Positions 1 to 9,655 are shown, counted from the stretch's first letter. The stretch: 64,000 bases of DNA from an uncultured Paracoccaceae bacterium (GCA_947500005.1 CANMQJ010000004.1:129399-193398); one strand, 5' to 3'. Notes: generated by a model from the sequence alone, not told the origin. Numbers and translations: made by a program.

Positions 1-922
1 GCCCGGCACCCCCGTGCAGACCACCTGGAGCCGCGAGGAGGACATGCGCCACGACTTCTACCGCCCCGCCGCACTCGCCCGGATGCGCGGCGCGGTGCTG
101 GACGGCAAGCCGGTCCTGCTCGACGCGCAGGTCGCCGCGCAATCGCCCACCCACCAGATCACCAAGCGCATGACCGGCATGCCCGGCATGGGCCCCGACA
201 AGGTGCTGGTCGAGGGGCTGTTCAACGCGCCCTATGCCATCCCCGCCTACCGCGCGCGGGGCTATATCGCCGATCTCGAGGTGCCCGTGGGCTTCTGGCG
301 CTCGGTCGGCAACAGCCACAACGCCTTTTTCATCGAAAGCTTCATCGACGAGATGGCCCATGCCGCAGGCCGCGACCCGCTGGAATTCCGGCTCGAGGCG
401 ATGCGCGACGAACATCCTCCCTCGGCCCGCTGCCTGGAGGCGGTGCGCGACATGTCCGGCTGGACCGGAGAGAAGACCCCCGGCCGAGGGCGCGGCGTCG
501 CCTTCTGCTACAGCTTCGGCACCTCGGTCGCGCAGGTGATCGACGTGGTGGACGAGGATGGCACCATCCGCATCGACCGCGCCTGGATCGCCTGCGACAT
601 CGGCCTGGCGCTCGACCCGCGCAACGTGGCGGCCCAGATGGAAGGCGGGATGCTCTATGGCCTCTCGGCGGCGTGCTTCGAGGAAATCACCTTTGCCGAT
701 GGCGCCGTCGAACAGGGCAATTTCCCCGATTACGACGCGCTGCGCATCCATAACAGCCCAAGGGTCGAGGTGCAGGTGCTCGAAACCAACACCTACATGG
801 GCGGCGCGGGCGAACCCGGCACGCCCCCCGCCGCCCCGGCGCTGGCCAACGCGCTGTTCGACCTCACCGGAAAGCGCGCCCGCTCCCTGCCGCTGATGCA
901 CGAGTTCGATCTGGCGGTCTGA
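1..922 (+). CDS. Molybdopterin-binding hydroxylase subunit (xanthine/aldehyde dehydrogenase family), 3' part
   Basis: The reading frame is open from base 2, so the gene begins upstream of the window; about 306 C-terminal residues are visible. The segment opens with VQTTWSREEDMRHDFYRP, typical of the large subunit of isoquinoline 1-oxidoreductase/aldehyde dehydrogenase-like enzymes, which bind a Mo-molybdopterin cofactor and hydroxylate aldehydes or N-heterocycles. Near the end, GGAGEPGTPPAAPALANA carries the family's conserved Glu (GxGE), the presumed catalytic base. The substrate cannot be deduced. The small [2Fe-2S] subunit is expected upstream, outside the window. A strong hairpin follows the stop, so this is probably the last gene of its operon. 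The ATG/GTG codons inside the visible part are internal and not the true start. Family assignment is firm; the subfamily (IorB-like) is inference. Confidence 0.88.
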   Translation, partial: PGTPVQTTWSREEDMRHDFYRPAALARMRGAVLDGKPVLLDAQVAAQSPTHQITKRMTGMPGMGPDKVLVEGLFNAPYAIPAYRARGYIADLEVPVGFWRSVGNSHNAFFIESFIDEMAHAAGRDPLEFRLEAMRDEHPPSARCLEAVRDMSGWTGEKTPGRGRGVAFCYSFGTSVAQVIDVVDEDGTIRIDRAWIACDIGLALDPRNVAAQMEGGMLYGLSAACFEEITFADGAVEQGNFPDYDALRIHNSPRVEVQVLETNTYMGGAGEPGTPPAAPALANALFDLTGKRARSLPLMHEFDLAV

Positions 923-932
923 CCCGCGCACA

Positions 933-970
933 GGGGCGCGGCCGGTCCCGAACCGGCCGCCCCAGTTTTA
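933..970 (+). terminator. Rho-independent terminator after the molybdopterin enzyme gene
   Basis: A perfect 9-bp stem (938-946 with 952-960) closes a 5-nt loop and is followed by AGTTTTA. It begins 11 bases after the stop at 922 and so probably ends that transcript before the RTX gene. Confidence 0.7.
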
Positions 971-1113
971 CCTCAAATTGTTTCCGTCCCGGCCCCAATC
1001 CCTCCCCGCTTTCGCCCGACCGGCCCGCTATCCCGGACCGTGACGCGACACCAGCGGCGCCCCGTCCCGGCGGGCGCCCCGCCCTGCCGCGCGGAACGTG
1101 AAGGTAAGATGAC

Positions 1114-3183
1114 ATGCCCAACGGATATCTGGTAACGCTCGGATCCTCGCAGGATCTGTCGCTCTCGGCCTCGATCGGCGGTGGCCTGACCTCCTTCACC
1201 ACCGCGCAATCGCTGGGCTCGGGCGAATGGGTCTGGTCCGGCACCTTCGGCGCCACCACCTACAACAACGAACTCGAACCCGGCGAATACGTCCTCGCCA
1301 CCAACGGCAACGTCTATTTCGTCCCCGATCTCGGCCCGGTGTCGACCCTCGCCTCGGGCGAGGCGGTCGATGCCCCCTATTACTCGCCCATCAACAAGGT
1401 GCAGGGCACCAATGGCGCCGACGACATCGACGCGGCCTTCACCGACGCCAACGGCAACTCGGTCGACAGCGGCGCGGGCTCCGGCCCCGACGGCAATGGC
1501 GACGAGGTGCGCGCCAAGGGCGGTGAAGACACGGTCGATGCCGGGCTCGGCTCCGACACGGTCTGGGGCGGCTCCGGCGCCGACCTGATCGACGGCGGCG
1601 AGGGAGACGACATCCTCTTCGGCGATAACGGCACGCCCGCCACCGAATCGCTCAACTGGTATGCCGAGGGGCGCGACGGCGACGATCTGTCGAACTTCAC
1701 CCAGACCACGGGCCGCGTCGATGTCTCGGTCTCTTTCTCCGATGACGGCAACAACAACCCCCGCTTCGAGGTCGCAACCGACCAGGAGATCTATGTCGCT
1801 CCCGGCGACCCGCAAAGCGATCACTCCTCGCTCTATCTCTACGGCAATGGCGGCGGCGCGACCTCGACCACCACGATCGATTTCGCTGCCAACGCCGCTT
1901 ACGATGTCGAGGACGAGGTGAGCTACGTCATGTTCCGCCTCAACGATGTCGATACCGGCAGCCACCGCGACGTGATCACCGTCAACGCCTTCGACGCGGC
2001 CGGAATCCCCGTCGACGTCGTGCTGACCGTCACCCCCACCGCCAGCGGTCAGGATATCGTCTCCGGCAACACCGTCACCGCCGGCAATCTCGGCGGCAAT
2101 GCCGATGACGCCGTGGGCTCCGTCCTGGTCGAGATCGCGGGCCCGGTGCAAAGCATCGAGATCATCTATTCCAACGCGCAGTCGAACGTGCAGGTCGTGC
2201 ATGTCAGCGACATCTTCTTCACCCCCATGAACCGCCCCGGCGGCAACGACACGATCGATGGCGGCGCGGGCGACGACGTGCTCTCGGGACAGGCGGGCGA
2301 TGATCTGCTCTCGGGCGGCGAAGGCGCCGACAACGTCACCGGCGGCACCGGCGACGACACGATCCAGGCGGCCGAGGGCGACAGCGTCGATGGCGGCGAT
2401 GGCGACGACCTCTTCCAGCTGACCGACCTGGGCGAGGCCGGCAGCGGCACGATCCAGATCCTCGGCGGCGAGGGGGACGAGAATGCGGGCGACACGCTCG
2501 CCCTCGGCCCGGATGCCGATTACACCACCCTGACGCTCACCACCGACGACCCCGATGAAAAGGCCGGCACGGTCGAGATGGCCGACGGCACCATCGTCTC
2601 CTTCTCGGGGATCGAGAACATCATCTGCTTCACCCCCGGCACCCTGATCCTCACCGCCGCGGGCCCGCGCCCGGTGGAAACGCTCGGCCGCGGCGACCTG
2701 ATCGTGACCCGCGACGAGGGGCTCAAGCCCCTGCGCTGGGTCGGCCAGCGCAGCATCGCGGCCCAGGGCCGCTTCGCCCCGATCGAGATCGACCCCACCC
2801 TGCTGCCGGGCGCCACCGCGCCGCTCCTGGTCTCGCCGCAGCACCGGATGCTCTGGTCCGGCCCGCAGGCGCAGCTTCTTTTCGGGACGGCCGAAGTGCT
2901 GGTCTCCGCGCATCACCTGCTGGGCCAGCCCGGCGTGCGCAGCCGCCCCGGCGGGATGGTCACCTATCTGCACCTCATGCTCGACCGGCACGAGGTCATC
3001 TATGCCAATGGCGCCGCCAGCGAGAGCTTCTTTCCCGGCGATGCCGCCCTCGACGCGCTGTCGGACCAGGGGCGCGAGGAGCTTTTCGCGCTCTTCCCCG
3101 AACTGCGCAGCCATACCGTGGGATTCGACGAGACCGCGCGGCTCTGCCTGCGCGCGCACGAGGCGCGGCTGCTGGCAGCCTAG
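1114..3183 (+). CDS. RTX calcium-binding protein with C-terminal Hint domain
   Basis: 689 aa. Two clusters of glycine/aspartate nonapeptides are visible, around residues 136-173 (for example GGEGDDILFGD) and 375-440 (GGAGDDVLSGQAGDD). These form Ca2+-binding beta-rolls in proteins exported by type I secretion. There is no N-terminal signal peptide, as expected for that route. From Cys505 (CFTPGTLILTAAGPRPVETL) to about residue 650 runs a Hint domain of the bacterial Hedgehog/intein type, with conserved SPQHRML and a YLHLMLDRHEVIYANG block. This type is common in Rhodobacteraceae, and autoprocessing is possible but unproven. No catalytic effector domain is recognised in between. The secretion ABC transporter and membrane-fusion protein are not in the window. 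The ATG at 1114 is preceded by AAGGTAAG. The stop is one base from the convergent amidotransferase stop. Confidence 0.87.
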   Translation: MPNGYLVTLGSSQDLSLSASIGGGLTSFTTAQSLGSGEWVWSGTFGATTYNNELEPGEYVLATNGNVYFVPDLGPVSTLASGEAVDAPYYSPINKVQGTNGADDIDAAFTDANGNSVDSGAGSGPDGNGDEVRAKGGEDTVDAGLGSDTVWGGSGADLIDGGEGDDILFGDNGTPATESLNWYAEGRDGDDLSNFTQTTGRVDVSVSFSDDGNNNPRFEVATDQEIYVAPGDPQSDHSSLYLYGNGGGATSTTTIDFAANAAYDVEDEVSYVMFRLNDVDTGSHRDVITVNAFDAAGIPVDVVLTVTPTASGQDIVSGNTVTAGNLGGNADDAVGSVLVEIAGPVQSIEIIYSNAQSNVQVVHVSDIFFTPMNRPGGNDTIDGGAGDDVLSGQAGDDLLSGGEGADNVTGGTGDDTIQAAEGDSVDGGDGDDLFQLTDLGEAGSGTIQILGGEGDENAGDTLALGPDADYTTLTLTTDDPDEKAGTVEMADGTIVSFSGIENIICFTPGTLILTAAGPRPVETLGRGDLIVTRDEGLKPLRWVGQRSIAAQGRFAPIEIDPTLLPGATAPLLVSPQHRMLWSGPQAQLLFGTAEVLVSAHHLLGQPGVRSRPGGMVTYLHLMLDRHEVIYANGAASESFFPGDAALDALSDQGREELFALFPELRSHTVGFDETARLCLRAHEARLLAA

Positions 3184-3184
3184 A

Positions 3185-3964
3185 TCAGGCGGATTTCTGA
3201 AGCGCGGGCTTGCCCCCGCAGGCGACCCATTCCCGGACCGCCTCGCCAAAGGCGCGGAACAGCGGGCGCGAGACCGGGTCGTTGGTGGCGTCGTATTCCG
3301 GATGCCACTGCACCGCCAGCGTGAAGCCTGCCGCGCCGTCCACATGGATCGCCTCGGGCGTGCCATCGGGCGCATAGCCGTCGATCACGATGCGCCGCCC
3401 CGGCGTCTTGATCCCCTGCCCGTGCAGCGTGTTGGTCATCACCTCGCGCGCCCCGAACAGGCGGTGGAACACGCTCCCCTCCTCCAGCGTCACGACATGG
3501 CGCAGGGCGAATTTCTCCTCCAGCGTGCCGTCGGGCGGCATCCGGTGGTTCATCCGTCCCGGCAGGTCGCGGATCTCGGGGTAAAGCGTGCCGCCCATCG
3601 CCACGTTGACCTCCTGGAAACCGCGGCAGATCCCCAGAAAGGGCTGCCCCCGCTCCACGCAGGCCCGCACCAACGGCAGGGTGATCGCGTCGCGCGCCCG
3701 GTCATGCGCACCATGCGCCTCGGTCCAGTCCTCGCCATATTCCTCGGGATGCACGTTGGGGCGCCCCCCGGTCAGAAGGAACCCGTCGCAGGTTTCCAGC
3801 AATTCCTCGACCGAGACATAGCGCGGATCCGACGGGATCAGCAGCGGCAGGCAGTCCGACACATTCGCCACCGCGTCCGAGTTCATCGTCCCCCCCGCAT
3901 GGGTGGGATACTGGTCGTTGATCAGATGCGAATTGCCGATGATCCCGACGATTGGCCGCGCCAT
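3185..3964 (-). CDS. Class I glutamine amidotransferase-like hydrolase (peptidase C26, PuuD-like)
   Basis: 259 aa from the chosen start. The nucleophile elbow LGICRGFQEVNV and the later QWHPEYD supply the Cys-His-Glu triad of gamma-glutamyl-gamma-aminobutyrate hydrolase-type proteins, which cut gamma-glutamyl bonds in polyamine catabolism. FLLTGGRPNVHPEEY near residue 90 is also typical. No putrescine-pathway partner lies nearby, so the substrate is inferred from family only. The start is set at the ATG at 3964 (MARPIVGIIG) because GGAGAG sits six bases upstream; an in-frame ATG 36 bases earlier lacks a good site. The gene is convergent with the RTX gene, with one base between stops, so the two transcripts probably overlap. 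Confidence 0.87.
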   Translation of the reverse strand: MARPIVGIIGNSHLINDQYPTHAGGTMNSDAVANVSDCLPLLIPSDPRYVSVEELLETCDGFLLTGGRPNVHPEEYGEDWTEAHGAHDRARDAITLPLVRACVERGQPFLGICRGFQEVNVAMGGTLYPEIRDLPGRMNHRMPPDGTLEEKFALRHVVTLEEGSVFHRLFGAREVMTNTLHGQGIKTPGRRIVIDGYAPDGTPEAIHVDGAAGFTLAVQWHPEYDATNDPVSRPLFRAFGEAVREWVACGGKPALQKSA

Positions 3965-4222
3965 GTGCTCTCCAAGCGAAAACAAGCTGTCGCCCGACAC
4001 TATAGCGCGCGCGCCCCGGCTTCAACGGGCGGCGCTCTCCGTCAGGGCGCAGGCGCTTGTTCAGATGCGCACAGCACCAAACCGCATACCCGTCGCGGTG
4101 CGCGCCTGCACCAAGCCGCCACCGCTACGCGCCCCGCATCCCGAGAAATCCGCGTCCGTTTCACAAAGCTGGCCCAATCTTCTGCCAGGAAGGCCCAAGA
4201 TTTCAACGCGTGAGGGATCAAC

Positions 4223-5173
4223 ATGACCGACCTGACCTCCGGCCCCCGCCCGTGGCCCGCCCGCGCAGCGCGCAATTGGGAGATGACCGGAGCCGAAACC
4301 GTCCTCGTGCCTCTGGTGGGCCTTCTCGCGCTTGCCTGCGTGGCGATCGCCGCCGCGACCGGACAGGCCGTGGCCTGGGCCGGGTTCGCCGCCGGGGCCG
4401 CGCCCGCGATCGGCCTGTTCCTGGTCGGGCTCTACATCCGCGCGCAGAAATCCGCGCCGCGCCTTGCCAGGCTGGCCACCGCGAACGCCATCTATTTGGG
4501 CTTCACCGCCACCACCACGTTGTTGATATATCTCCGCTTCCCGGTCTCGGGGCCGCTTCTGGACACCCAGCTGATGGCCATGGACGCGGCGCTGGGATAT
4601 TCCTGGCCCGACTTCGTGGCCGCCATCGCCGACTGGCCGCTTGCCGCCCGGGCGCTGCGTTACGTCTATGTCAGCTCGCTGGCACAGCTCTTCCTGCTGG
4701 TGGGCTATCTCGCACTCAGCGGACGCGACAAGGCGCTGGACGGGGTTCTTCTGACGGGCAGCATCAGCCTGGTGATGACGACACTCGTCTGGTGGATCGC
4801 GCCCAGCGTGGGACCGTCGGCCTTCCACAGCATACCCGCGGAAACCGAACGCGCGATGATGCTCGTCACCGATGCGGCCTATGGCGCGGAATTGCGTCAC
4901 CTGGTCGAAAACGGCCTGCCCGTGATCACCGCCTCCGATATCGTCGGCACCATCGCCTTCCCGTCCTATCACACCGTGATGGCGCTGCTCGTGGTATGGT
5001 TCCTGCGCGGCACACCGGTCTTTCTGCCCGCCTTGCTGCTCAACTCGGCGATGGTGCCCGCCATCCTGTCGCATGGCGGACATCACCTGGTGGACATGGC
5101 CGGCGGCATCGCCGTCTTCGCAGCCGCCACCTGGCTGGCCGCGCGTATCGGCCGCGCGCGCCGGGACCGGTAG
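4223..5173 (+). CDS. PAP2-family membrane phosphatase / inositolphosphotransferase-like
   Basis: 316 aa, mostly hydrophobic, with about six to eight membrane segments. PAP2-type active-site signatures are present: FPSYHTVMA (residues 246-254) matches the P-S-x-H block, and SHGGHHLVDMAGG (283-295) supplies the second His and the Asp. Members hydrolyse lipid phosphates or transfer inositol phosphate to lipids at the membrane. Here the first motif has Tyr where Gly is usual (PSGH), as in the PAP2_3/inositolphosphotransferase branch. A roughly 220 bp spacer with repeat copy A separates it from the convergent glcB. No operon partner. The substrate is unknown. Confidence 0.8.
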   Translation: MTDLTSGPRPWPARAARNWEMTGAETVLVPLVGLLALACVAIAAATGQAVAWAGFAAGAAPAIGLFLVGLYIRAQKSAPRLARLATANAIYLGFTATTTLLIYLRFPVSGPLLDTQLMAMDAALGYSWPDFVAAIADWPLAARALRYVYVSSLAQLFLLVGYLALSGRDKALDGVLLTGSISLVMTTLVWWIAPSVGPSAFHSIPAETERAMMLVTDAAYGAELRHLVENGLPVITASDIVGTIAFPSYHTVMALLVVWFLRGTPVFLPALLLNSAMVPAILSHGGHHLVDMAGGIAVFAAATWLAARIGRARRDR

Positions 5174-5258
5174 AGGCCAAGGCTGCGCCGCCTACTGCGC
5201 CCGCATCGCCTTGCGCCCCGCCCCGCGCCCGGCACGGCGAGATCGCCATGCCGGTGCT

Positions 5259-5389
5259 TTCGCCTTGCTCGCAATATCCTCGGGGTGAGCAGGCTTCCCG
5301 AGAACCCTCCGGGAGAGCGTTTTGCCCTCGAACGGGCGGGAGCCCCGGGAATTGCCCCGCAGGCTCAAGAGGGGGCGACCAGCCCCCTC
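5259..5389 (+). repeat. Dispersed intergenic repeat, copy A
   Basis: A 30-bp core at 5259-5288 (containing CAATATCCTCGGGGTGA) resembles three other spacers in the window, at 32671, 44181 and 47749. It is followed by an 8-bp hairpin (5369-5376 with 5382-5389). It lies between the convergent PAP2 and glcB 3' ends and could act as a bidirectional terminator. Confidence 0.6.
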
Positions 5390-5398
5390 CGCACCCTC

Positions 5399-7531
5399 TC
5401 AGCCCCGCGCCGCCTTCAGTTCCAGCCGCCGCGCATGCAGCACCGGCTCGGTATAGCCCGAGGGCTGCACCCGCCCCCTGAACACCAGGTCGCAGGCCGC
5501 CTGAAAGGCGATCCCGTCGAAATGCGGCGCCATCGGCCTGTATGACGGATCGCCCGCGTTCTGCGCGTCGACCTTGGCGGCCATCTTGCGCATCGCCTCC
5601 ATCACGCGGCCCTCCTCGACCACGCCGTGATGCAGCCAGTTGGCCAGCGCCTGGCTTGAGATGCGGCAGGTCGCGCGATCCTCCATCAGGCCCACATCGT
5701 TGATGTCCGGCACCTTGGAGCATCCCACCCCCTGGTCCACCCAGCGCACCACGTAGCCCAGGATGCCCTGCGCATTGTTCTCGATCTCGCGCGCGATCTC
5801 CTCTCCCGACAGGTTGCGCCCCGTCATCACAGGGATGGTCAGCAGATCCTCCAGCGTGCCGCGCGCGCCGCCGGCCTTGAGGCGGTCCTGCACCTCGTGC
5901 ACGTTCACCTTGTGGTAATGCGTGGCATGCAGCGTCGCGGCGGTGGGCGACGGCACCCAGGCGCAGGTCGCGCCGGCCTCCAGGTGGCCGATCTTGGCCT
6001 CCAGCATCGCGCCCATCCGGTCGGGCATGGCCCACATGCCCTTGCCGATCTGCGCGCGCCCCTTCAGCCCGCAGGCCAACCCGATATCCACGTTGCGATC
6101 CTCGTAGGCGGCGATCCAGGCGGTGTTCTTCATCTCGCCCTTGGGCAGCATCGGCCCGGCTTCCATCGAGGTGTGGATCTCGTCGCCGGTCCGGTCGAGG
6201 AAGCCCGTGTTGATGAAGGCCACCCGGTCTTTCGCCGCGCGGATGCATTCCTTGAGGTTGACGCTGGTGCGCCGTTCCTCGTCCATGATGCCGATCTTGA
6301 CCGTGTTGCGCGCCAGCCCAAGGATATCCTCGACCATGTCAAAGGTCCGGACGGCGAAATCCACCTCTTCCGGCCCGTGCATCTTAGGCTTGACCACGTA
6401 GACGGACCCGGCGACCGAATTGCCGCCCTCGGATTTCAGGTCATGCATGGCGATCATCACCGTGACCAGCGCATCCATCAGCCCCTCGCCGATCTCGCGC
6501 CCCTCGGCATCCAGAACGGCGGGGTTCGTCATCAGGTGCCCCACATTGCGCACCAACAGCAGCGAGCGGCCCTTGAGCACGCCCGCGCCGCCACCCGCGG
6601 CGGTGTAGGCGATGTCGTCGTTCAGCACGCGGGTAAAGCTCTTGCCGCCCTTGGTGACCTCTTCGGCCAGGTCGCGCTTCATCAGGCCCAGCCAGTTGCC
6701 ATAGGCCAGCACCTTGTCCTGCGCATCGACGCAGGCCACCGAATCCTCGCAATCCATGATGGTGGACAGCGCCGATTCCAGCGTGATGTCGTCGATACCG
6801 GCCCGGTCGGTCTTGCCGATGGCGCCGTCTCGGTCGATCTCGATGATCGCGTGCAGCCCGTTGTTGCGCAGGATCACGCGGCCCGGATCGCCTGCCGCGC
6901 CGACATACCCCTCGAACTGCTCCGCCTGCCGCAGCGCGGGGGTTACCCCGTCCTCCACGCTCAGGCTCTCGACATCCGCCCAGCTTCCCTCGGCCAGCGG
7001 GAAATGCGCATCCAGAAAGTCCCGCCCCCAGGCGATCACCCGCGCGCCCCGTTCGGCATCGTAACCACCGCCCGCGGGCAGGTCGCCCATGGCATCCGTG
7101 CCGTAAAGCGCGTCGTAAAGCGATCCCCAGCGCGCATTCGCGGCATTCAGCGCAAAGCGCGCATTGGTGATCGGCACCACCAGCTGCGGCCCCGGAACCT
7201 CCGCGATCTCGGGATCGACATTGGCCGTGCCGATCTCGAAATCCTCTCCCTCGGGCAGCAGGTACCCGATCTCTTCCAGAAAGGCGCGGTACGCTGCAGC
7301 GTCATGCGGGCGCTCGCGCCGTTCCATGTGCCAGGCGTCGATCTTGCCCTGGATCTCGGCTCGCTTGGCCAGCAGCGCCCGGTTCTCGGGGCCAAGTTCC
7401 GTCACCATCCGCTCCAGCCCGGCCCAGAAGGCCTGGGGCTCCACCCCGGTGCCGGGCAGCGCGCGCGCCTCGATGAAATCCTTCAGCTCCGCCGCGACCT
7501 GCAAGCCGCCGATTCCGATCCTGTCGCTCAT
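5399..7531 (-). CDS. glcB: Malate synthase G
   Basis: 710 aa, close to the usual length of about 720 for isoform G. It condenses glyoxylate with acetyl-CoA to malate, the second step of the glyoxylate shunt, also used in glycolate and ethylmalonyl-CoA assimilation. Recognised blocks include [16 protein letters not shown] (substrate/Mg region), [30 protein letters not shown] and [17 protein letters not shown]. The start at 7531 is preceded by GGAGGCCCAT, an ideal ribosome binding site. It is monocistronic here; gatB upstream on the same strand is separated by 397 bp containing symmetric and repeated sites that may be operators. No isocitrate lyase or glycolate oxidase gene is adjacent. Confidence 0.96.
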   Translation of the reverse strand: MSDRIGIGGLQVAAELKDFIEARALPGTGVEPQAFWAGLERMVTELGPENRALLAKRAEIQGKIDAWHMERRERPHDAAAYRAFLEEIGYLLPEGEDFEIGTANVDPEIAEVPGPQLVVPITNARFALNAANARWGSLYDALYGTDAMGDLPAGGGYDAERGARVIAWGRDFLDAHFPLAEGSWADVESLSVEDGVTPALRQAEQFEGYVGAAGDPGRVILRNNGLHAIIEIDRDGAIGKTDRAGIDDITLESALSTIMDCEDSVACVDAQDKVLAYGNWLGLMKRDLAEEVTKGGKSFTRVLNDDIAYTAAGGGAGVLKGRSLLLVRNVGHLMTNPAVLDAEGREIGEGLMDALVTVMIAMHDLKSEGGNSVAGSVYVVKPKMHGPEEVDFAVRTFDMVEDILGLARNTVKIGIMDEERRTSVNLKECIRAAKDRVAFINTGFLDRTGDEIHTSMEAGPMLPKGEMKNTAWIAAYEDRNVDIGLACGLKGRAQIGKGMWAMPDRMGAMLEAKIGHLEAGATCAWVPSPTAATLHATHYHKVNVHEVQDRLKAGGARGTLEDLLTIPVMTGRNLSGEEIAREIENNAQGILGYVVRWVDQGVGCSKVPDINDVGLMEDRATCRISSQALANWLHHGVVEEGRVMEAMRKMAAKVDAQNAGDPSYRPMAPHFDGIAFQAACDLVFRGRVQPSGYTEPVLHARRLELKAARG

Positions 7532-7574
7532 ATGGGCCTCCCAAACATCCGGGTTTCGTTGACCCTGATCTACG

Positions 7575-7586
7575 GGAAAAGTTTCC
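7575..7586. promoter_or_regulatory. Small inverted repeat in the glcB promoter region
   Basis: GGAAAAGTTTCC has 5-bp arms around a 2-bp centre, 44 bases upstream of the glcB start. Its position fits an operator near the promoter; the regulator is unknown. Confidence 0.3.
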
Positions 7587-7601
7587 TATCGGCAACATCA
7601 C

Positions 7602-7620
7602 TGGTAAGATGACTTTACCA
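7602..7620. promoter_or_regulatory. Inverted repeat TGGTAA-N7-TTACCA upstream of glcB
   Basis: Perfect 6-bp arms, TGGTAA and TTACCA, spaced by seven bases, about 70 bases upstream of the glcB start. The TGGT...ACCA form recalls operators of GntR/FadR-type regulators, a class known to control glycolate and glyoxylate genes. Both the link and the regulator are inference; no regulator gene is adjacent. Confidence 0.45.
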
Positions 7621-7867
7621 ATACGGCGACAGGACTTTCAAACCTGGTTTGAAGATCCCTGTCCGCTTCGACATCTTTTCGAACAATACCGCACCGTCTC
7701 CCAGTCACGCGCCCATTTGCGCCGCCAGGTGAAAGGCCGCCCACACGCCGCGCAAAGCTTCTGCGGCAGGTCCGATTTTCGACGCATCTTCGGCATCCGT
7801 CCCTCCCTCACGGGTCAAAGTTAGGACGGCGCCCGGCCTGAAACAGGCCGGGCCGGGACCGGAAAAA
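7621..7867. other. Non-coding part of the gatB-glcB spacer
   Basis: No convincing gene. A 71-codon plus-strand frame (7609-7824) has no ribosome binding site and an unremarkable composition, so it is not called. The segment is less GC-biased than neighbouring coding DNA and probably carries the glcB promoter. Confidence 0.4.
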
Positions 7868-7919
7868 TTTTGTACAAAACGGTCAATGGCACCTGGAACC
7901 GAGGTACAAAACGGTCAAT
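7868..7919. repeat. Two direct copies of GTACAAAACGGTCAAT plus palindrome
   Basis: The 16-mer GTACAAAACGGTCAAT occurs at 7872-7887 and again at 7904-7919, 32 bp apart (about three helical turns). The first copy overlaps the perfect palindrome TTTTGTACAAAA at 7868-7879. The pair lies directly after the gatB stop and about 340 bases upstream of glcB, and looks like tandem protein-binding sites. The function is unknown. Confidence 0.6.
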
Positions 7920-7928
7920 TCGCCGGTG

Positions 7929-9440
7929 TCACAGCCCCAGCTTGGCCGCGACGATCTCGTTCACGGCCTTTGGATTCGCCTTGCCGCCGGTGGCTTTCAT
8001 CACCTGCCCGACGAACCAGCCCGCCAGTTTCGGGTTCGATTGCGCCTTCTCGACCTGTGCCGGATTGGCGGCGATGATCTCGTCCACCGCGGCCTCGATG
8101 GCACCAGTGTCGGTCACCTGCTTCATCCCGCGTTTCTCAACGATTTCAGCAGGTTCCCCGCCTTCGTTATAGACGATCTCGAACAGGTCCTTGGCGATCT
8201 TGCCGCTGATGTCGCCCTTGGCAATCAGGTCGATGATGCCGCCCAGCTGCGCGGGCGTGACCGGGCTTTCGGTGATATGGCGGTCATCCTTCTTGAGCCG
8301 TCCGAACAGCTCGTTGATGACCCAGTTCGCCGCCGCCTTCCCGTCGCGTCCAGCCGCCACGTTCTCGAAATAGGCGGCCGATTCCACCTCCGCCGTCAGC
8401 ACCGAAGCGTCATAGTCCGTCAGCCCGAAGTCATTGATAAAGCGTGCCTTTTTGTCGTCCGGAAGCTCCGGAAGATTGGCCGCGATGTCGTCGATCCAGG
8501 CCTGCTCGATCTCCAGCGGCAGCAGGTCGGGATCTGGGAAATAGCGGTAATCATGAGCCTCTTCCTTCGACCGCATCGACCGTGTCTCGCCCTTGTCGGG
8601 ATCGTAAAGCCGCGTCTCCTGCACGACCTTGCCGCCGCCTTCGATGATCGCGATCTGGCGTTTCGCCTCGATTTCAATCGCTTGCTGGATGAAGCGCATG
8701 GAGTTCATGTTCTTGATCTCGCAACGTGTGCCAAGATGCGAGAAATCCTGCGTTTCCATGTATTTCTCATAGGCGCCGGGCAGGCAGACCGAGACGTTCA
8801 CATCGGCCCGCAGGTTGCCGTTCTGCATGTTGCCGTCGCAGGTGCCGAGATAGCGCATGATCTGCCGCAGCTTCGCGATGTAAGCTGCTGCTTCTTCAGG
8901 GCTTCTGATGTCCGGGCGGCTCACGATCTCCATCAGGCAGACGCCGGTGCGGTTGAGATCGACAAAGGACATGTGCGGGTCCATGTCGTGGATCGACTTG
9001 CCCGCGTCCTGCTCCATGTGGATGCGCTCGATCCGAACCCGCCGCGCGGTGCCGTCGCCAAGCTCGACCAGCACTTCGCCTTCGCCCACGATGGGATGAT
9101 AAAGCTGGGAAATCTGGTATCCCTGCGGCAGGTCGGGATAGAAATAGTTCTTGCGGTCGAAGGCCGATTTCAGGTTGATCTCGGCCTTCAGGCCAAGCCC
9201 CGTGCGCACCGCCTGTTCGACGCAGAACTCGTTGATAACGGGCAACATTCCCGGCATCGCGGCATCCACGAAAGAGACGTTGGAGTTGGGCTCCGCCCCG
9301 AATTTCGTCGAGGCGCCCGAAAAAAGCTTGGCGTTGGAACTGACCTGGGCATGGACTTCCATCCCGATCACCAGTTCCCAATCATGCTTGGCACCGGCAA
9401 TCGTTCGGGGCTTCGGGGTCTCGTAGGTCAGGTCCAGCAT
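7929..9440 (-). CDS. gatB: Aspartyl/glutamyl-tRNA(Asn/Gln) amidotransferase subunit B
   Basis: 503 aa, full length. GatB is the kinase/tRNA-binding subunit of GatCAB, which converts Glu-tRNA(Gln) and Asp-tRNA(Asn) to the amidated forms in the cytoplasm. The N-terminal [20 protein letters not shown], the [19 protein letters not shown] stretch and [17 protein letters not shown] are family hallmarks. The C-terminal YqeY-like helical domain ([17 protein letters not shown] and later) ends in [17 protein letters not shown]. gatA and gatC are not adjacent, which is usual in Rhodobacterales. The gene stands alone between two non-coding spacers. Confidence 0.97.
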   Translation of the reverse strand: MLDLTYETPKPRTIAGAKHDWELVIGMEVHAQVSSNAKLFSGASTKFGAEPNSNVSFVDAAMPGMLPVINEFCVEQAVRTGLGLKAEINLKSAFDRKNYFYPDLPQGYQISQLYHPIVGEGEVLVELGDGTARRVRIERIHMEQDAGKSIHDMDPHMSFVDLNRTGVCLMEIVSRPDIRSPEEAAAYIAKLRQIMRYLGTCDGNMQNGNLRADVNVSVCLPGAYEKYMETQDFSHLGTRCEIKNMNSMRFIQQAIEIEAKRQIAIIEGGGKVVQETRLYDPDKGETRSMRSKEEAHDYRYFPDPDLLPLEIEQAWIDDIAANLPELPDDKKARFINDFGLTDYDASVLTAEVESAAYFENVAAGRDGKAAANWVINELFGRLKKDDRHITESPVTPAQLGGIIDLIAKGDISGKIAKDLFEIVYNEGGEPAEIVEKRGMKQVTDTGAIEAAVDEIIAANPAQVEKAQSNPKLAGWFVGQVMKATGGKANPKAVNEIVAAKLGL

Positions 9441-9634
9441 CTCGCGTCTCTTCGCTTGAGTTCGACCCGCGTTCTAGGCAGCGCGCGGCCCAAGGGCAAG
9501 GGCCAATGCTGGCGCGCGGGTGCTCCCGCCGATCGCGGGTGCATCGAGGATGCCCCGCGTTCGTTGGGCATGGCGCCGCACGTACCGCGCGGCGCGGGTG
9601 TGTCAGGGCGCACGTTTCCTCCATGCTCGACCCG

Positions 9635-9655
9635 CCGCGCGCCGCAGGCGCGCGG
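9635..9655. repeat. GC hairpin with trinucleotide loop in gatB upstream spacer
   Basis: A perfect 9-bp stem (9635-9643 with 9647-9655) with loop GCA. The surrounding 283 bp spacer (9441-9723) contains no gene I can support. Similar GC hairpins with 3-nt loops recur in other spacers of this window. Confidence 0.5.

Noticed and set aside
973..3375. Minus-strand open frame of 800 codons opposite the RTX-Hint gene
   Set aside because: It mirrors the Gly/Asp codon repeats of the RTX gene, has no motif or ribosome site and extends into the neighbouring gene; a composition shadow.
5897..7612. Plus-strand open frame of 571 codons opposite glcB
   Set aside because: glcB is unambiguous; the His/Arg-rich frame opposite is typical of high-GC antisense shadows.
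7609..7824. 71-codon plus-strand frame in the glcB upstream spacer
   Set aside because: No ribosome site, no recognisable domain, and it overlaps the likely operator.
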